Source: Lachnospiraceae bacterium (GTDB taxonomy: Bacteria > Bacillota > Clostridia > Lachnospirales > Lachnospiraceae). From it: a stretch of DNA of 44,989 nucleotides. Made by a program: the position numbers and the translations under genes. The stretch covers positions 1 to 44,989 of the forward strand of contig JAGAQZ010000050.1 in NCBI GenBank assembly GCA_017622505.1. Direction: 5' to 3'. Below the pieces are notes generated by a model. That model was not told the origin of the DNA, did not search any database, and was given only the letters and a program-made list of their open reading frames with translations. Below, one piece after another: positions 26,279-35,508 of this stretch (positions are counted from its first letter, which is position 1; every line of letters begins with the position of its first letter).

Positions 26279-26707
26279 TTACCACTTAAATAAAATTACC
26301 CCGGCAATCGCAATCGCCATTCCAATCACCTTGCGCCATTCCAAGGGTTGCTTATCCACGCCAAACATTCCGAACAATTCGATTACATAGGCAACAATCA
26401 ACTGGGATATTACAATAAACATAACTGCCTTGGCCGGTCCTAACATCTCCATGGCTTTGATGACCGTAACCGTGATAAAAGCACCGATTACTCCGCCAAG
26501 CAACATATACTTCGGCTGAACAAAAAGCAGTGACGTAACCGGCGTCCGCTCCTTAATAAGCCATGCTGCAACACATACCATCAATGCCGTCAGCTGCACG
26601 AAACCGCTGGCCAGCCACATCCCTGACGTCTTCGTCACCTGCGTATTAAAAACCCCCTGTACACTCATAAGTGCACCGGATAAAATTGCAATCAAAAAAC
26701 CGATCAT
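26279..26707 (-). CDS. Small DMT family transporter (YdcZ/DUF606 type)
   Basis: The 142-residue membrane protein has about five hydrophobic segments, and IGFLIAILSGALMSVQGVFNTQV and the late KVIGMAIAIAGVILFKW agree with the YdcZ (DUF606) branch of the drug/metabolite transporter superfamily. These proteins often work as pairs or homodimers; substrate unknown. The start at 26707 has GAGGTG upstream, while the longer frame to 26740 does not. It follows the solute-binding protein gene by 93 bases. Confidence 0.8.
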   Translation of the reverse strand: MIGFLIAILSGALMSVQGVFNTQVTKTSGMWLASGFVQLTALMVCVAAWLIKERTPVTSLLFVQPKYMLLGGVIGAFITVTVIKAMEMLGPAKAVMFIVISQLIVAYVIELFGMFGVDKQPLEWRKVIGMAIAIAGVILFKW

Positions 26708-26800
26708 TTTGCACCTCACTTTTTTCTTTAGTGTGTTCAAAACAATCGGTTTTATTCTTTGTAATTGTGATTGGATTTTCAGGCATCTTTTACTGCCGTT

Positions 26801-28270
26801 TTACTCATCCTTAATATAACTTTCCTGAACAACGGGCGTTTCCAGTTTCAGTTCATTTACTTCCTCACCGGAAATCTCTTTTTTTACCTGAGACGACAAA
26901 GACATCAATTCGGTGTTGACATCACCGCCATCCCAAATATTGGTGTAACACATTTCCGCAAGAATCCAGTAATTACTGTTCTCAACAATTTTGGGAAGTG
27001 CTACGCTGTTTTCATAACAGGTCATCATATCCGCAATAGCAGGCACCGGATACTCTTCCAGGTAATGCGCGCACAATTTGCCGGAGCGCGCATATAAATT
27101 GTCCACATAGTCGCAAGTAATAAACTGTGCAAAATCCTCAGCAACTTCCTGCTTCTCACTGTATTCGTTTACCGCAACCACTGTTGTAACGGATAACGGC
27201 TTAAACTGCAGATTGGCATTTAACATTTCAATCGATACGACACCGTATTCGCCGGTAAAAGTTCCGTCCGCTTTGGCTTTCTCCAAGGTATTTAACATAC
27301 TCGTTCCGCCAATGGTAAACATCACCTTACCGCCGACAAAATCTTCTACCACGCCTTCATAATCCACTTCCTCAGCCTCAATGGAGAAGAACTGGTTAAA
27401 ATCCTGGTAAACGGACAAGCAATACATCGCATCCGTATTGTAAATATCAATCTCCTCACGGTTATCACCATGCACACCGCCCATATTCATATAGGCACCG
27501 GCAAAACCGTAGTTGTACATAACGTCCGCCACATCCCACAAAAGGAAGGTTTCCATATTCTCTGCAGGATCGTAGGTATTGGCAAATTCCAGCAACTCAA
27601 TCATGGAAGCAGGCAGAATTTCATCCTTCTTTGCAAGCACCTGCTCCTCCGTGATTTCTGCACTTTCCTCAATTTCATCCGCCGTCACTTCAGAATCCGG
27701 TTCGGCACCTTCTTCCAATTCCTCCATGGCCTCTTCGCCTTCAGCTTTATTTCTTTCGGCCTCAATTGCTTTTCCCGCCATTTCGGTCAAGTAAGTATCA
27801 TTATAAAAGAATGCCGCTGTTTCGTAAGTGAACGGGTAGCCGAGAATTTTATCATTATAGGTTACCGCATTCAAAGCAATCTGCGGATAGTTATCGGTAT
27901 TCAACACACCATTCGGGTCATCCATAGGGGTAGCAAGTCCCGCAAGTCTGGCTTTCTCAAGAGAATCACTGTTTACAATATAAGCATCCGGCCCTTCCGT
28001 GCTGTGCAAGGACGCTTCCTGGATGCCTTCCAGGTACTCTAAACCGGAAACCATTTTCAGGCTGACCGCAACACCGGTCTGTTCCTGATATGCAATCGCA
28101 GCCTCATTTAAATATGCCGCCATTGCTTCGTCCGTATACCATACGGTTATATTATGAACTTTCGTATCTCCAAGATGATTATCTTTTGCCCGTGGCACAT
28201 AAACTCCTGCACTTACTGCCAGAAGTACAACGCAACAAAGCAAAATTATGGATAGTACTTTTTTTGACAT
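26801..28270 (-). CDS. Orphan extracellular solute-binding protein with acidic insert
   Basis: The 489-residue protein has an N-terminal membrane segment or uncleaved signal (LSIILLCCVVLLAVSAGVYV) with no lipobox, then a family 1 solute-binding fold (ITVWYTDEAMAAYLNEAAIAYQEQTGV, EGPDAYIVNS, YPFTYETAAFFYND). A strongly acidic insert lies at about 165-220 (rich in Glu, Asp, Ala) between the two lobes. No ABC permease or ATPase gene is nearby. The start lies only 22 bases after argD, so it appears to be the last gene of the arginine operon. A role as transporter subunit, or as a sensor, is not shown. Confidence 0.75.
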   Translation of the reverse strand: MSKKVLSIILLCCVVLLAVSAGVYVPRAKDNHLGDTKVHNITVWYTDEAMAAYLNEAAIAYQEQTGVAVSLKMVSGLEYLEGIQEASLHSTEGPDAYIVNSDSLEKARLAGLATPMDDPNGVLNTDNYPQIALNAVTYNDKILGYPFTYETAAFFYNDTYLTEMAGKAIEAERNKAEGEEAMEELEEGAEPDSEVTADEIEESAEITEEQVLAKKDEILPASMIELLEFANTYDPAENMETFLLWDVADVMYNYGFAGAYMNMGGVHGDNREEIDIYNTDAMYCLSVYQDFNQFFSIEAEEVDYEGVVEDFVGGKVMFTIGGTSMLNTLEKAKADGTFTGEYGVVSIEMLNANLQFKPLSVTTVVAVNEYSEKQEVAEDFAQFITCDYVDNLYARSGKLCAHYLEEYPVPAIADMMTCYENSVALPKIVENSNYWILAEMCYTNIWDGGDVNTELMSLSSQVKKEISGEEVNELKLETPVVQESYIKDE

Positions 28271-28292
28271 ATTTCTTGTGTTCCTTTTTTAC

Positions 28293-29483
28293 TTATGCAT
28301 TCGCTGCGAATGACTCATCCAAAATAGCAATCATGCGGTCCACATCAGCCTCTGTAATGATAAGGGGCGGAAGGAAACGAATGATATTGGTTCCTGCGTT
28401 AATTAACACAAGGCCGTTTTCCAATGCAGTATTAATAATTGCCGCAACCGGTTCCTTGCATACAAGCCCCTGCATAAGTCCGGCACCTCTGCGCAATTCT
28501 ACCACATCATATTTTGCTGCTATTTTATCCAATTCCGTTTCAAGATATGCGCCGACTTTCTGTACATGTGCGCAGATATTTTCTTTTTCAAAAATTTCAA
28601 ATACTTTGGTAATTGCCGCACCAACTAATGGATTACCGCCGTAAGTACTGCCGTGGTCACCTGCCACTAATGAACTGTCAGCCACCTTCTGTGTCATAAG
28701 GAATGCACCTACGGGCACACCGCTTCCGAGTGCCTTGGCTGTAGTCATAATGTCAGGGCGGATACCAAACTTCTGCCATGCAAACATATAGCCGGTTCTA
28801 CCCATACCGCACTGTACTTCATCTAAAATCAGTAAAATATCCTTTTCATCACAGAGTGCACGTACCTTCTTTAAGAAATCCTCCGTTGCGGGAGTAATAC
28901 CGCCCTCACCCTGTACGGTTTCCATGATAATCGCGCAGGTTTTATCTGTTACCTGTGCCAAAACGCTGTCAAAATCATTGATTTCGGCAAATTTAATATT
29001 ACCAATCATAGGCTGAAATGCTTCACGGTATTTCGGAGTTCCCGTTACAGACAAAGCACCCATGGTTCTGCCGTGGAATGAATGCTCCAAGGCAATGATT
29101 TCATGATCTGTCTTGCCATCTTTGTTATAGGCATATTTTCTTGCCGCTTTGATGGCACCTTCCACTGCTTCCGCACCGCTGTTTGTAAAAAATACGCGGT
29201 CAAGTTTCGCTGCCTTAGTCAAAGCCTTGGCTGCCGCAATGGCAGGCTCGTTATAGTAATAATTTGAAGTATGTGTAATTTTATCAATCTGCGCTTTCAA
29301 TGCGTCGTTGTATTCTTTGTTGTTATAACCCAACGCAAACACACCGATTCCTGATACAAAGTCCAAATATTCCTTGCCGTTTGTATCATATAAACATACG
29401 CCGTCACCGTGGTCAAAAACCACCTGAAAACGATTATAGGTGTGAAGCAGAACGGACTCTGCTTCGTTAATCATATTCTGCAT
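28293..29483 (-). CDS. argD: Acetylornithine aminotransferase
   Basis: The 396-residue PLP enzyme makes N-acetylornithine from N-acetylglutamate semialdehyde. It shows FTNSGAEAVEGAIKAARKY, HSFHGRTMGALSVTG, LLILDEVQCGMGRTG and the PLP lysine in DIMTTAKALGSGVPVGA. The start is set at the ATG at 29483 because GAGGA lies 5 bases before it; the longer frame to 29528 has no site. It follows argB by 90 bases in the arg operon. Confidence 0.95.
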   Translation of the reverse strand: MQNMINEAESVLLHTYNRFQVVFDHGDGVCLYDTNGKEYLDFVSGIGVFALGYNNKEYNDALKAQIDKITHTSNYYYNEPAIAAAKALTKAAKLDRVFFTNSGAEAVEGAIKAARKYAYNKDGKTDHEIIALEHSFHGRTMGALSVTGTPKYREAFQPMIGNIKFAEINDFDSVLAQVTDKTCAIIMETVQGEGGITPATEDFLKKVRALCDEKDILLILDEVQCGMGRTGYMFAWQKFGIRPDIMTTAKALGSGVPVGAFLMTQKVADSSLVAGDHGSTYGGNPLVGAAITKVFEIFEKENICAHVQKVGAYLETELDKIAAKYDVVELRRGAGLMQGLVCKEPVAAIINTALENGLVLINAGTNIIRFLPPLIITEADVDRMIAILDESFAANA

Positions 29484-29573
29484 AATATTCCTCATTTCTG
29501 AACGCTTTATCGCGAAGTAGCGACGCAAACATCAAATTTACGTCTTTCATAAAAGCTATCTGTTTTCGCTCAA

Positions 29574-30470
29574 TTAGTTCTCGTAATTCAAAGGATCTTC
29601 ATCTGCAATAATCGCAGTACCGATACCTTTCTTAGTAAAGATTTCAAGCAAGAGACAGTGGGGCATACGACCGTCCAAAATATGTACTCTGCTTACACCG
29701 CTTTCGATTGCTGATGTACAGTTATTCAACTTAGGTAACATACCGCCACCGATAATACCGCTGTTAATTAATTCGTGCGCCTGGGATGCGCTGATTCTTG
29801 AGATAAAAGAACTCTTATCGTTGATATCACGATACAAGCCCTCAATATCGGTTAAGAACGCCAACTTCTCTGCGCCTACAGCCTTGGCAATTTCACAAGC
29901 CGCATCATCCGCATTGATGTTATAGCTCTGGAAGTTATCGTCTAAACCAATAGGTGCAACGATGGGAAGGAAATCCTTTTCCAATAAATCATATAAAATC
30001 TTAGTATCCACCGACTTGATATCGCCTACGAAACCGATATCCTTACCGTCGGAATACTTCTTATCTACTTTTAAAAGGCCGCCGTCTTTACCGCTGATAC
30101 CAACTGCCTTAACCCCCAGTTCCTGTACCATGGATACAAGACTCTTGTTTACTTTGCCAAGCACCATTTCCGCAATTTCCATAGTTTCCGCATCGGTTAC
30201 ACGAAGGCCATTTACGAATTCGGGAGTCTTGCCTACCTTATCTACCCAACGGCTGATTTCCTTACCGCCGCCGTGTACGATAATCGGCTTAAAACCAACT
30301 AATTTCAGAAGGGTAACGTCAGCGATAACTTTCTTCTGCAATTCCACATCGGTCATTGCGCTGCCGCCGTATTTTACAACAATAATTTTACGATTGTATT
30401 TCTGAATATAAGGAAGGGCTTCGATTAAGACATTCGCCTTCGCCAATAACTGTTCCATATCTTTTTCCAT
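29574..30470 (-). CDS. argB: Acetylglutamate kinase
   Basis: The enzyme phosphorylates N-acetylglutamate, the second step in arginine synthesis. It has [12 protein letters not shown] at the N terminus, [30 protein letters not shown] and [12 protein letters not shown], all family marks. The start is given at 30470 with AAGG 8 bases upstream; an ATG at 30491 with a more distant GGAG would add seven residues. Length (298) is usual. It follows argJ by about 94 bases. Confidence 0.96.
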   Translation of the reverse strand: MEKDMEQLLAKANVLIEALPYIQKYNRKIIVVKYGGSAMTDVELQKKVIADVTLLKLVGFKPIIVHGGGKEISRWVDKVGKTPEFVNGLRVTDAETMEIAEMVLGKVNKSLVSMVQELGVKAVGISGKDGGLLKVDKKYSDGKDIGFVGDIKSVDTKILYDLLEKDFLPIVAPIGLDDNFQSYNINADDAACEIAKAVGAEKLAFLTDIEGLYRDINDKSSFISRISASQAHELINSGIIGGGMLPKLNNCTSAIESGVSRVHILDGRMPHCLLLEIFTKKGIGTAIIADEDPLNYEN

Positions 30471-30564
30471 TACTTTTACCTTGCCTTTCATTTTGCAGAA
30501 TGCTCCGCATTTATGTTGCAGTACGAATCAGCTCGCCTGCTCATTCTTTTATACTTTATAAAAG

Positions 30565-31788
30565 TTACGAACGATAGTCCGCGTTAATTTTAACATAATC
30601 ATAGCTTAAATCACAACCCCAAGCTGTAGCTTCTTCGGTACCGTTTTTCATATCTACCACAACGGTTACTTCAGGCTGGGATAAAATCACGGTTGCTTCT
30701 TCTTCGCTATAGTCGGTTGCAACCCCGTCTTTGTAAATCCGAATGCGTTTTCCGCCGCCTTCAAAGAAAAGTTCCAACTGCTCAGGATCAAACTGTGCCC
30801 CGGAATAGCCAAGTGCGCAAAGGATTCTTCCCCAGTTTGCATCGTGTCCGAAAATCGCTGCCTTGGTAAGACTTGAACAGATGACAGACTTCGCAAGGAT
30901 TCTCGCATCTTCCTTGGTTCTGGCATTGATTACCTTGGTTTCAAAAAGTGCGGTTGCACCCTCGCCGTCGCCTGCCATTTTCTTGGCAAGTGTCATATTT
31001 ACATAGTGAAGTGCTTCTTTAAACTTCGCATAATTTTCATCTTCTGCAGTGATTTCTGCATTACCTGCACAGCCGTTTGCAAGTACAAGTAAAGTATCGT
31101 TGGTGGAAGTATCACCATCTACGGAAATCATGTTAAAAGTATCCACCACGTCTTCTTTTAATGCCTTGGTTAAAAGCTCCTTGCTGATTGCCACGTCGGT
31201 AGTTACAAAACCTAACATAGTGCACATATTAGGGTGAATCATACCACTACCCTTGCACATACCGCCCATAGTAACGGTTACGCCATCGATATCAAAAGAT
31301 ACTGCCACTTCTTTCGATACGGTATCTGTGGTCATAATGGCTTCTGCTGCCATAAGCCCTGCTTCAAGACCTGCCTGCTTAGCACCAGCCAACTTCTCAA
31401 CACCTGCCGCAATGCGATCCATGGGAAGCTGCATACCGATTACACCGGTAGATGCCACAAGCACTGAATTTTCAGGTACGTTCAATGCCTTGGATGCCAC
31501 TTCTGCAGTTTCCTTACAATATGCATAGCCCTGTTTTCCTGTACAGGCATTGGCAATACCTGCATTTACCACAACCGCATGAACTGCGGGAGAATTGTCA
31601 ACAATATCCTTATCCCACAATACCGGCGCAGCTTTTACCACATTGGTTGTAAAAGTACCTGCCGCCTTACAGGGTGCCTCACTGTAAACAAGTGCCATAT
31701 CTTTTCTGTTCTTATATTTAATTGCAGCCTCAACGCCTGCTGCCTCAAAACCTTTTGCCGCGGTCACACCGCCTTTGATTATCTCCAT
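30565..31788 (-). CDS. argJ: Bifunctional ornithine acetyltransferase/N-acetylglutamate synthase
   Basis: The 407-residue enzyme recycles the acetyl group from acetylornithine to glutamate. It shows GIANACTGKQG, KGSGMIHPNMCTMLGFVTTD with the self-cleavage threonine (CTML), ISVDGDTSTNDTLLVLANG and the late IFGHDANWGRILCALGYSG. It should process itself into alpha and beta chains before that threonine. AGGAGG lies 8 bases before the ATG. It starts 12 bases after the GNAT gene stop. Confidence 0.96.
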   Translation of the reverse strand: MEIIKGGVTAAKGFEAAGVEAAIKYKNRKDMALVYSEAPCKAAGTFTTNVVKAAPVLWDKDIVDNSPAVHAVVVNAGIANACTGKQGYAYCKETAEVASKALNVPENSVLVASTGVIGMQLPMDRIAAGVEKLAGAKQAGLEAGLMAAEAIMTTDTVSKEVAVSFDIDGVTVTMGGMCKGSGMIHPNMCTMLGFVTTDVAISKELLTKALKEDVVDTFNMISVDGDTSTNDTLLVLANGCAGNAEITAEDENYAKFKEALHYVNMTLAKKMAGDGEGATALFETKVINARTKEDARILAKSVICSSLTKAAIFGHDANWGRILCALGYSGAQFDPEQLELFFEGGGKRIRIYKDGVATDYSEEEATVILSQPEVTVVVDMKNGTEEATAWGCDLSYDYVKINADYRS

Positions 31789-31800
31789 ATGTATATCCTC

Positions 31801-32265
31801 CTACTGATTAAACTTCTCAATATTTTCTTTATTCAATGTAAAATCGTAATAATTCAAATCTTCTCTTTTGGTCCATCCGATTTGGTTCCAGAAACGATTG
31901 CCGATATCATTCCTTGTAAAAGCAATCAGCGAAACCTTGTTAATCTTCTCACGTCGCAATGCATCCATACAGAATACCACCATCTGCTTACCGATGCCCC
32001 GCATACGGTAATCTTCGTGCACGCATACGTGATACATACAACCTCGTCGGCCGTCGTGTCCGCAGAGAATTCCGCCAACAATCTTGCCGTCTACTTCCGC
32101 AACCGCGCTGGTGGTGGGATTTCGTCGCAGGAAAATCTCAACGCCTTCCCTGGAATCATCCACGCTTCTTATTACAAAGCCTTTGATGCTTAACCATAAT
32201 GCTTTTATCTGATCGTAATCCTCCGGTGTCATCACACGAATGATTACCTTATTCTTATCTTCCAT
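31801..32265 (-). CDS. GNAT family N-acetyltransferase at the head of the arg operon
   Basis: The 154-residue protein is a single GNAT domain: IRVMTPEDYDQIKALW at the start, TSAVAEVDGKIVGGILC, HVCVHEDYRMRGIGKQM (acetyl-CoA loop RMRGIG) and FWNQIGWTKRED. Being the first gene before argJ, argB and argD, it could make N-acetylglutamate or acetylate another arginine intermediate, but the sequence alone does not show the substrate. argC, commonly first in such clusters, is absent here. AGAGGA lies 8 bases before the ATG. Confidence 0.82.
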   Translation of the reverse strand: MEDKNKVIIRVMTPEDYDQIKALWLSIKGFVIRSVDDSREGVEIFLRRNPTTSAVAEVDGKIVGGILCGHDGRRGCMYHVCVHEDYRMRGIGKQMVVFCMDALRREKINKVSLIAFTRNDIGNRFWNQIGWTKREDLNYYDFTLNKENIEKFNQ

Positions 32266-32300
32266 AATTCTTATCCTCTGGTCTCCTCCGAACTCCGCAA

Positions 32301-32324
32301 TGCATAAAAATACATTTTATACAT
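32301..32324. promoter_or_regulatory. ARG-box-like operator in the leader of the argJBD operon
   Basis: TGCATAAAAATACA (32301-32314) runs into TACATTTTATACAT (32311-32324), two overlapping near-palindromes. It lies downstream of the minus-strand promoter, where ArgR/AhrC would block transcription. It agrees with the array at 32428-32451 at 20 of 24 positions. That ArgR binds is inference. Confidence 0.65.
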
Positions 32325-32360
32325 CTGCAAAAAGAGTACCTTTTCCAATATATCATTGTT

Positions 32361-32388
32361 ATCATATCACTATTTTTGAAAAAGTCTA
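32361..32388 (-). promoter_or_regulatory. Predicted promoter of the arg operon
   Basis: On the minus strand TAGACT (32388-32383) and TATGAT (32366-32361) are separated by 16 bases, about 95 bases before the GNAT start. Confidence 0.55.
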
Positions 32389-32427
32389 GCTTTTTTTTAT
32401 AAAATTATTCACTTTTCTTGTATATTA

Positions 32428-32472
32428 TGCATAAATTTGCATTTTATGCATCGTTTTATGTATTTTTATGCA
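32428..32472. promoter_or_regulatory. Central ARG-box-like operator array between arg operon and argG
   Basis: TGCATAAATTTGCA (32428-32441) overlaps GCATTTTATGCAT (32439-32451), and TGTATTTTTATGCA (32459-32472) is the exact reverse complement of the first box in the arg operon leader. Centre-to-centre distance between the first and third boxes here is 31 bases, about three helical turns. The array lies between the two divergent promoters. Confidence 0.65.
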
Positions 32473-32491
32473 ATCTTTTTTAAAATTGTCC

Positions 32492-32520
32492 TTGATTTTA
32501 GAGAAATAGTGTTGTATATT
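32492..32520 (+). promoter_or_regulatory. Predicted sigma-A promoter of argG
   Basis: TTGATT (32492-32497) and TATATT (32515-32520) are separated by 17 bases. The leader to the argG start is about 95 bases and holds another partial box (TTATGCATACATAC, 32561-32574). Confidence 0.68.
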
Positions 32521-32621
32521 AGCTTTGGTAAGGGCAAAAATGAAGCTGCGAAGCTGTGTTTTATGCATACATACTTTAAATAGTTATAACCTTAATAATA
32601 AAATTTCAGGAGGATAAAAAA

Positions 32622-33845
32622 ATGAAAGAAAAAGTTGTTTTGGCATATTCCGGTGGTCTGGATACCACAGCCATTATTCCCTGGTTAAAAGAGAATTTTG
32701 ACTATGAAGTTATCTGCGTATGTATCGACTGCGGTCAGGAAAGCGAACTTGACGGGCTTGAGGAACGTGCAAAGTTAAGCGGTGCAGAGAAGCTCTACAT
32801 CGAAGACGTAATCGATGAGTTCTGTGACGAGTACATCGTTCCCTGTGTACAGGCACACGCAGTTTATGAGAATAAGTACCTTCTCGGTACATCTATGGCA
32901 AGACCTGTTATCGCTAAGAGACTGGTTGAAATCGCACGTAAAGAAGGCGCTACCGCTATCTGCCACGGTGCAACCGGTAAGGGTAACGACCAGATCCGTT
33001 TCGAACTCGGTATCAAGGCACTTGCTCCCGATTTAAAGATTATCGCTGCATGGCGTAACGATAAATGGACAATGGATTCCCGTGAATCAGAAATCGAATA
33101 CTGTGAAGCACACGGCATCCATCTTCCCTTCTCAGCTGACAGCAGCTACAGCCGCGACCGTAACATCTGGCACATCAGCCATGAAGGTCTTGAATTGGAA
33201 GATCCCGCTAACGAACCTAACTTTGATCACCTTTTGGTTCTCGGCACAACTCCCGAGAAGGCTCCCGATGAAGGCGAATATGTAACACTTTCTTTTGAAA
33301 AGGGTGTTCCTACCGCTATCAACGGCAAGGCTATGAAGGTTTCAGACATCATCCGCGAATTAAACAAGCTCGGTGGAAAGCATGGTATCGGTATTGTTGA
33401 TATCGTAGAAAACCGTGTAGTTGGTATGAAGTCCCGTGGTGTATATGAAACACCGGGCGGAACCATTCTTTACGAAGCACATCAGCAGTTGGAAGAACTC
33501 ATTCTCGACAGAGATACATATACCTTAAAGAAAGACCTTGGCAACAAGTTTGCTGATATCGTATACGAAGGAAAATGGTTCACACCGATTCGTGAAGCAC
33601 TTCAGGCATTCATCGAATCTACACAGCAGTATGTAACCGGTGAAGTTAAGTTCAAATTGTACAAAGGAAACATCATTAAGGCAGGTACTACATCTCCTTA
33701 CACATTGTACAACGAAAGCATTGCTTCCTTCACAACAGGTGATATGTACGACCACCACGACGCAGAAGGATTTATCAATCTCTTCGGTCTCTCTTGCAAG
33801 GTACGTGCATTGAAGATGCAGGAAGTTGGCGAATTAAAGAAATAA
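32622..33845 (+). CDS. argG: Argininosuccinate synthase
   Basis: The 407-residue enzyme joins citrulline and aspartate using ATP. The N terminus has the PP-loop [38 protein letters not shown] and [20 protein letters not shown] are also family marks. CAGGAGGATAAA precedes the ATG. It is divergent from the argJBD operon and likely shares its control through the operators between them. No argH follows; the next gene is a DUF1294 protein and no clear terminator separates them. Confidence 0.97.
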   Translation: MKEKVVLAYSGGLDTTAIIPWLKENFDYEVICVCIDCGQESELDGLEERAKLSGAEKLYIEDVIDEFCDEYIVPCVQAHAVYENKYLLGTSMARPVIAKRLVEIARKEGATAICHGATGKGNDQIRFELGIKALAPDLKIIAAWRNDKWTMDSRESEIEYCEAHGIHLPFSADSSYSRDRNIWHISHEGLELEDPANEPNFDHLLVLGTTPEKAPDEGEYVTLSFEKGVPTAINGKAMKVSDIIRELNKLGGKHGIGIVDIVENRVVGMKSRGVYETPGGTILYEAHQQLEELILDRDTYTLKKDLGNKFADIVYEGKWFTPIREALQAFIESTQQYVTGEVKFKLYKGNIIKAGTTSPYTLYNESIASFTTGDMYDHHDAEGFINLFGLSCKVRALKMQEVGELKK

Positions 33846-33924
33846 GGATTTGTTAACATCAATACGAAAGATACAAATCAGGTAACTTAAAGTTTAAGTG
33901 TTTTAGAATTTACAGGGTGGCTTT

Positions 33925-34218
33925 ATGGAAACAATCTACTGGCTCATTTCTTATGTGGTTATTATTAATATCATCGCTTTTGTTGCGATGGCTATTGATA
34001 AGCGCAAAGCGAAGAAACGTGCATGGAGAATTCCGGAAGCCACCCTTTTTATTCTTGCGGGTGTAGGCGGAAGCATCGGTGCAATTGCCGGAATGTATAC
34101 CTTCCGTCATAAAACAAAGCACCGCTCTTTTACCTGGGGAATGCCCGCCATTCTCATTGCGCAGATTATTTTAATTGCCTTACTGTTCTTCTTAACGGGA
34201 GACATTAAGCTTTTATAG
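33925..34218 (+). CDS. DUF1294 membrane protein
   Basis: The 97-residue protein has three membrane segments (about 5-22, 42-59 and 73-91). AMAIDKRKAKKRAWRIPEATLF and FRHKTKHRSFTWGMP are the conserved cytoplasmic loops of DUF1294 proteins. The function is unknown. AGGGTGG lies just before the ATG. It is 79 bases after argG, on the same strand, and may be transcribed by readthrough. Confidence 0.85.
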   Translation: METIYWLISYVVIINIIAFVAMAIDKRKAKKRAWRIPEATLFILAGVGGSIGAIAGMYTFRHKTKHRSFTWGMPAILIAQIILIALLFFLTGDIKLL

Positions 34219-34329
34219 TTACATCGATATAACATAAAATGATTAGGGGACAGTTCATTTTATAATTATAAAAAACAATTTTATATAGACTTATCAAATT
34301 ATCATAAAAGGAAAAACAAGGAAAACATT

Positions 34330-35025
34330 ATGCATATAGCAATTTGTGATGACAACATTGCGGACCGAAAGCATCTGGAACGTTTGCTCCAGCGCGAGTC
34401 GGACCGCCGAAAAGATACAGCAGGAATTCTTTATATCGACTCCTACGGCAACGTAGATGCATTGACCAAGTCGCCTATGATTTACGACTTGTTTTTTATT
34501 GATATGACCGGGCTTCCGCCTCATGGCATGGAAACTGCACTTTTACTGCGTGATATGGGTGTTGTGGCGCCTATCGTGCTTTGCACTTCAAGCATCCGCT
34601 ATGAAGATTACGCCAAGCCCCCGGTAGAACTGCTTTATATTGATAAACCCTTTAAACCGGAAGAATTAACCAACATAGTCAATAAAGTTGATGCCTTGAA
34701 AAAAAAGGCCGCTCCGACAATCGAAGTCAGAGACGACCTAAATACCTATTACATCTATGAAGATGATTTCATCTATGCATATCCCGACGGTTACCGCACC
34801 AAAATTGTGTTAAAAAACGGTCGCGTTATTATGCAGTTAGGCACATTACAGGAATTAATTCCGGTACTACAACCCTTTGACTGCTTTCTTCTTTTAGGAA
34901 AAAAGTACGTGGTCAATTATAATCATATCGAGAAGATTGAACGAACTTATGTGTTACTGAGTGACCATTCGAAAGTGCCCTTATCTTTTGGGGATAAAAA
35001 GAGAATAAATGAATTTAAACAATAA
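34330..35025 (+). CDS. LytTR-type response regulator, orphan
   Basis: The 231-residue protein has a receiver domain (IAICDDNIADRKHLERLL, phosphorylation Asp58 in YDLFFIDMTGL, and a switch region with IDKPFKPEEL) and a C-terminal LytTR DNA-binding domain (FIYAYPDGYRTKIVLKNG, LLLGKKYVVNYNHIEKIE). No histidine kinase gene is adjacent, so it is an orphan here. The receiver is shorter on conserved residues than usual: the Thr/Ser switch sits in VLCTSSIRYED. Targets are unknown. A terminator follows at 35033. Confidence 0.85.
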   Translation: MHIAICDDNIADRKHLERLLQRESDRRKDTAGILYIDSYGNVDALTKSPMIYDLFFIDMTGLPPHGMETALLLRDMGVVAPIVLCTSSIRYEDYAKPPVELLYIDKPFKPEELTNIVNKVDALKKKAAPTIEVRDDLNTYYIYEDDFIYAYPDGYRTKIVLKNGRVIMQLGTLQELIPVLQPFDCFLLLGKKYVVNYNHIEKIERTYVLLSDHSKVPLSFGDKKRINEFKQ

Positions 35026-35032
35026 GCACTAC

Positions 35033-35064
35033 AAAACAGCCCATCTGTATAGACGGGCTGTTTT
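35033..35064. terminator. Bidirectional terminator after the LytTR gene
   Basis: AAAACAGCCC (35033-35042) pairs with GGGCTGTTTT (35055-35064), with TCT/AGA pairing inside. It lies between two convergent genes, the regulator and spoVAE. Confidence 0.82.
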
Positions 35065-35068
35065 GCAT

Positions 35069-35425
35069 TTAACTCCGGCTCTTCGGATTAAAAATCAAAC
35101 TGGCAATATAACCAAAAATTAGTGCCGCGCTGGTGCCAAGGGCACCTGCTTTTAACCCACCTTGAAAAATTCCCAGGAAGCCGTTCTCGTCAACGGCTTC
35201 TTTTACGCCTTTCATAAGCACATGTCCAAAGCCAAGTAATGGAACAGACGCTCCCGCTCCGGCAAATTCCAGAAAGGGCTCATACACACCGATAAAACTT
35301 AATACGGCGCCCAGGCAAACCAACAATACCATAACGCGCCCCGGCATCATCTTGGTCTTTTCCAGAAGGATCTGGCAAAGCATACATATCAATCCGCCGA
35401 TTATAAATGCCTTTATATATATCAT
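35069..35425 (-). CDS. spoVAE: Stage V sporulation protein AE
   Basis: The 118-residue membrane protein has four hydrophobic segments and matches SpoVAE, part of the channel that moves dipicolinic acid into the spore: FIIGGLICMLCQILLEKTKM, then GAGASVPLLGFGHVLMKGVKEAV, and GLKAGALGTSAALIFGYIASL. The spoVAD partner is about 3.7 kb upstream on the same strand, with two transporter genes between. A GCATTC/GAATGC inverted repeat lies just before it (35472-35486). AGAGAGG precedes the ATG by 10 bases. spoVAC is not in this window. Confidence 0.9.
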   Translation of the reverse strand: MIYIKAFIIGGLICMLCQILLEKTKMMPGRVMVLLVCLGAVLSFIGVYEPFLEFAGAGASVPLLGFGHVLMKGVKEAVDENGFLGIFQGGLKAGALGTSAALIFGYIASLIFNPKSRS

Positions 35426-35508
35426 ATCTTTTATACCTCTCTACACATCACAATCAAATTAAACACGCCTCTGCATTCTCCGAATGCTATATCTATTCAC
35501 GCAGGTCT

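Noticed and set aside
32710-33466. Open frames antisense to argG
   Set aside because: argG is a full-length, well-conserved gene; the frames follow its codon pattern and have no start signals.
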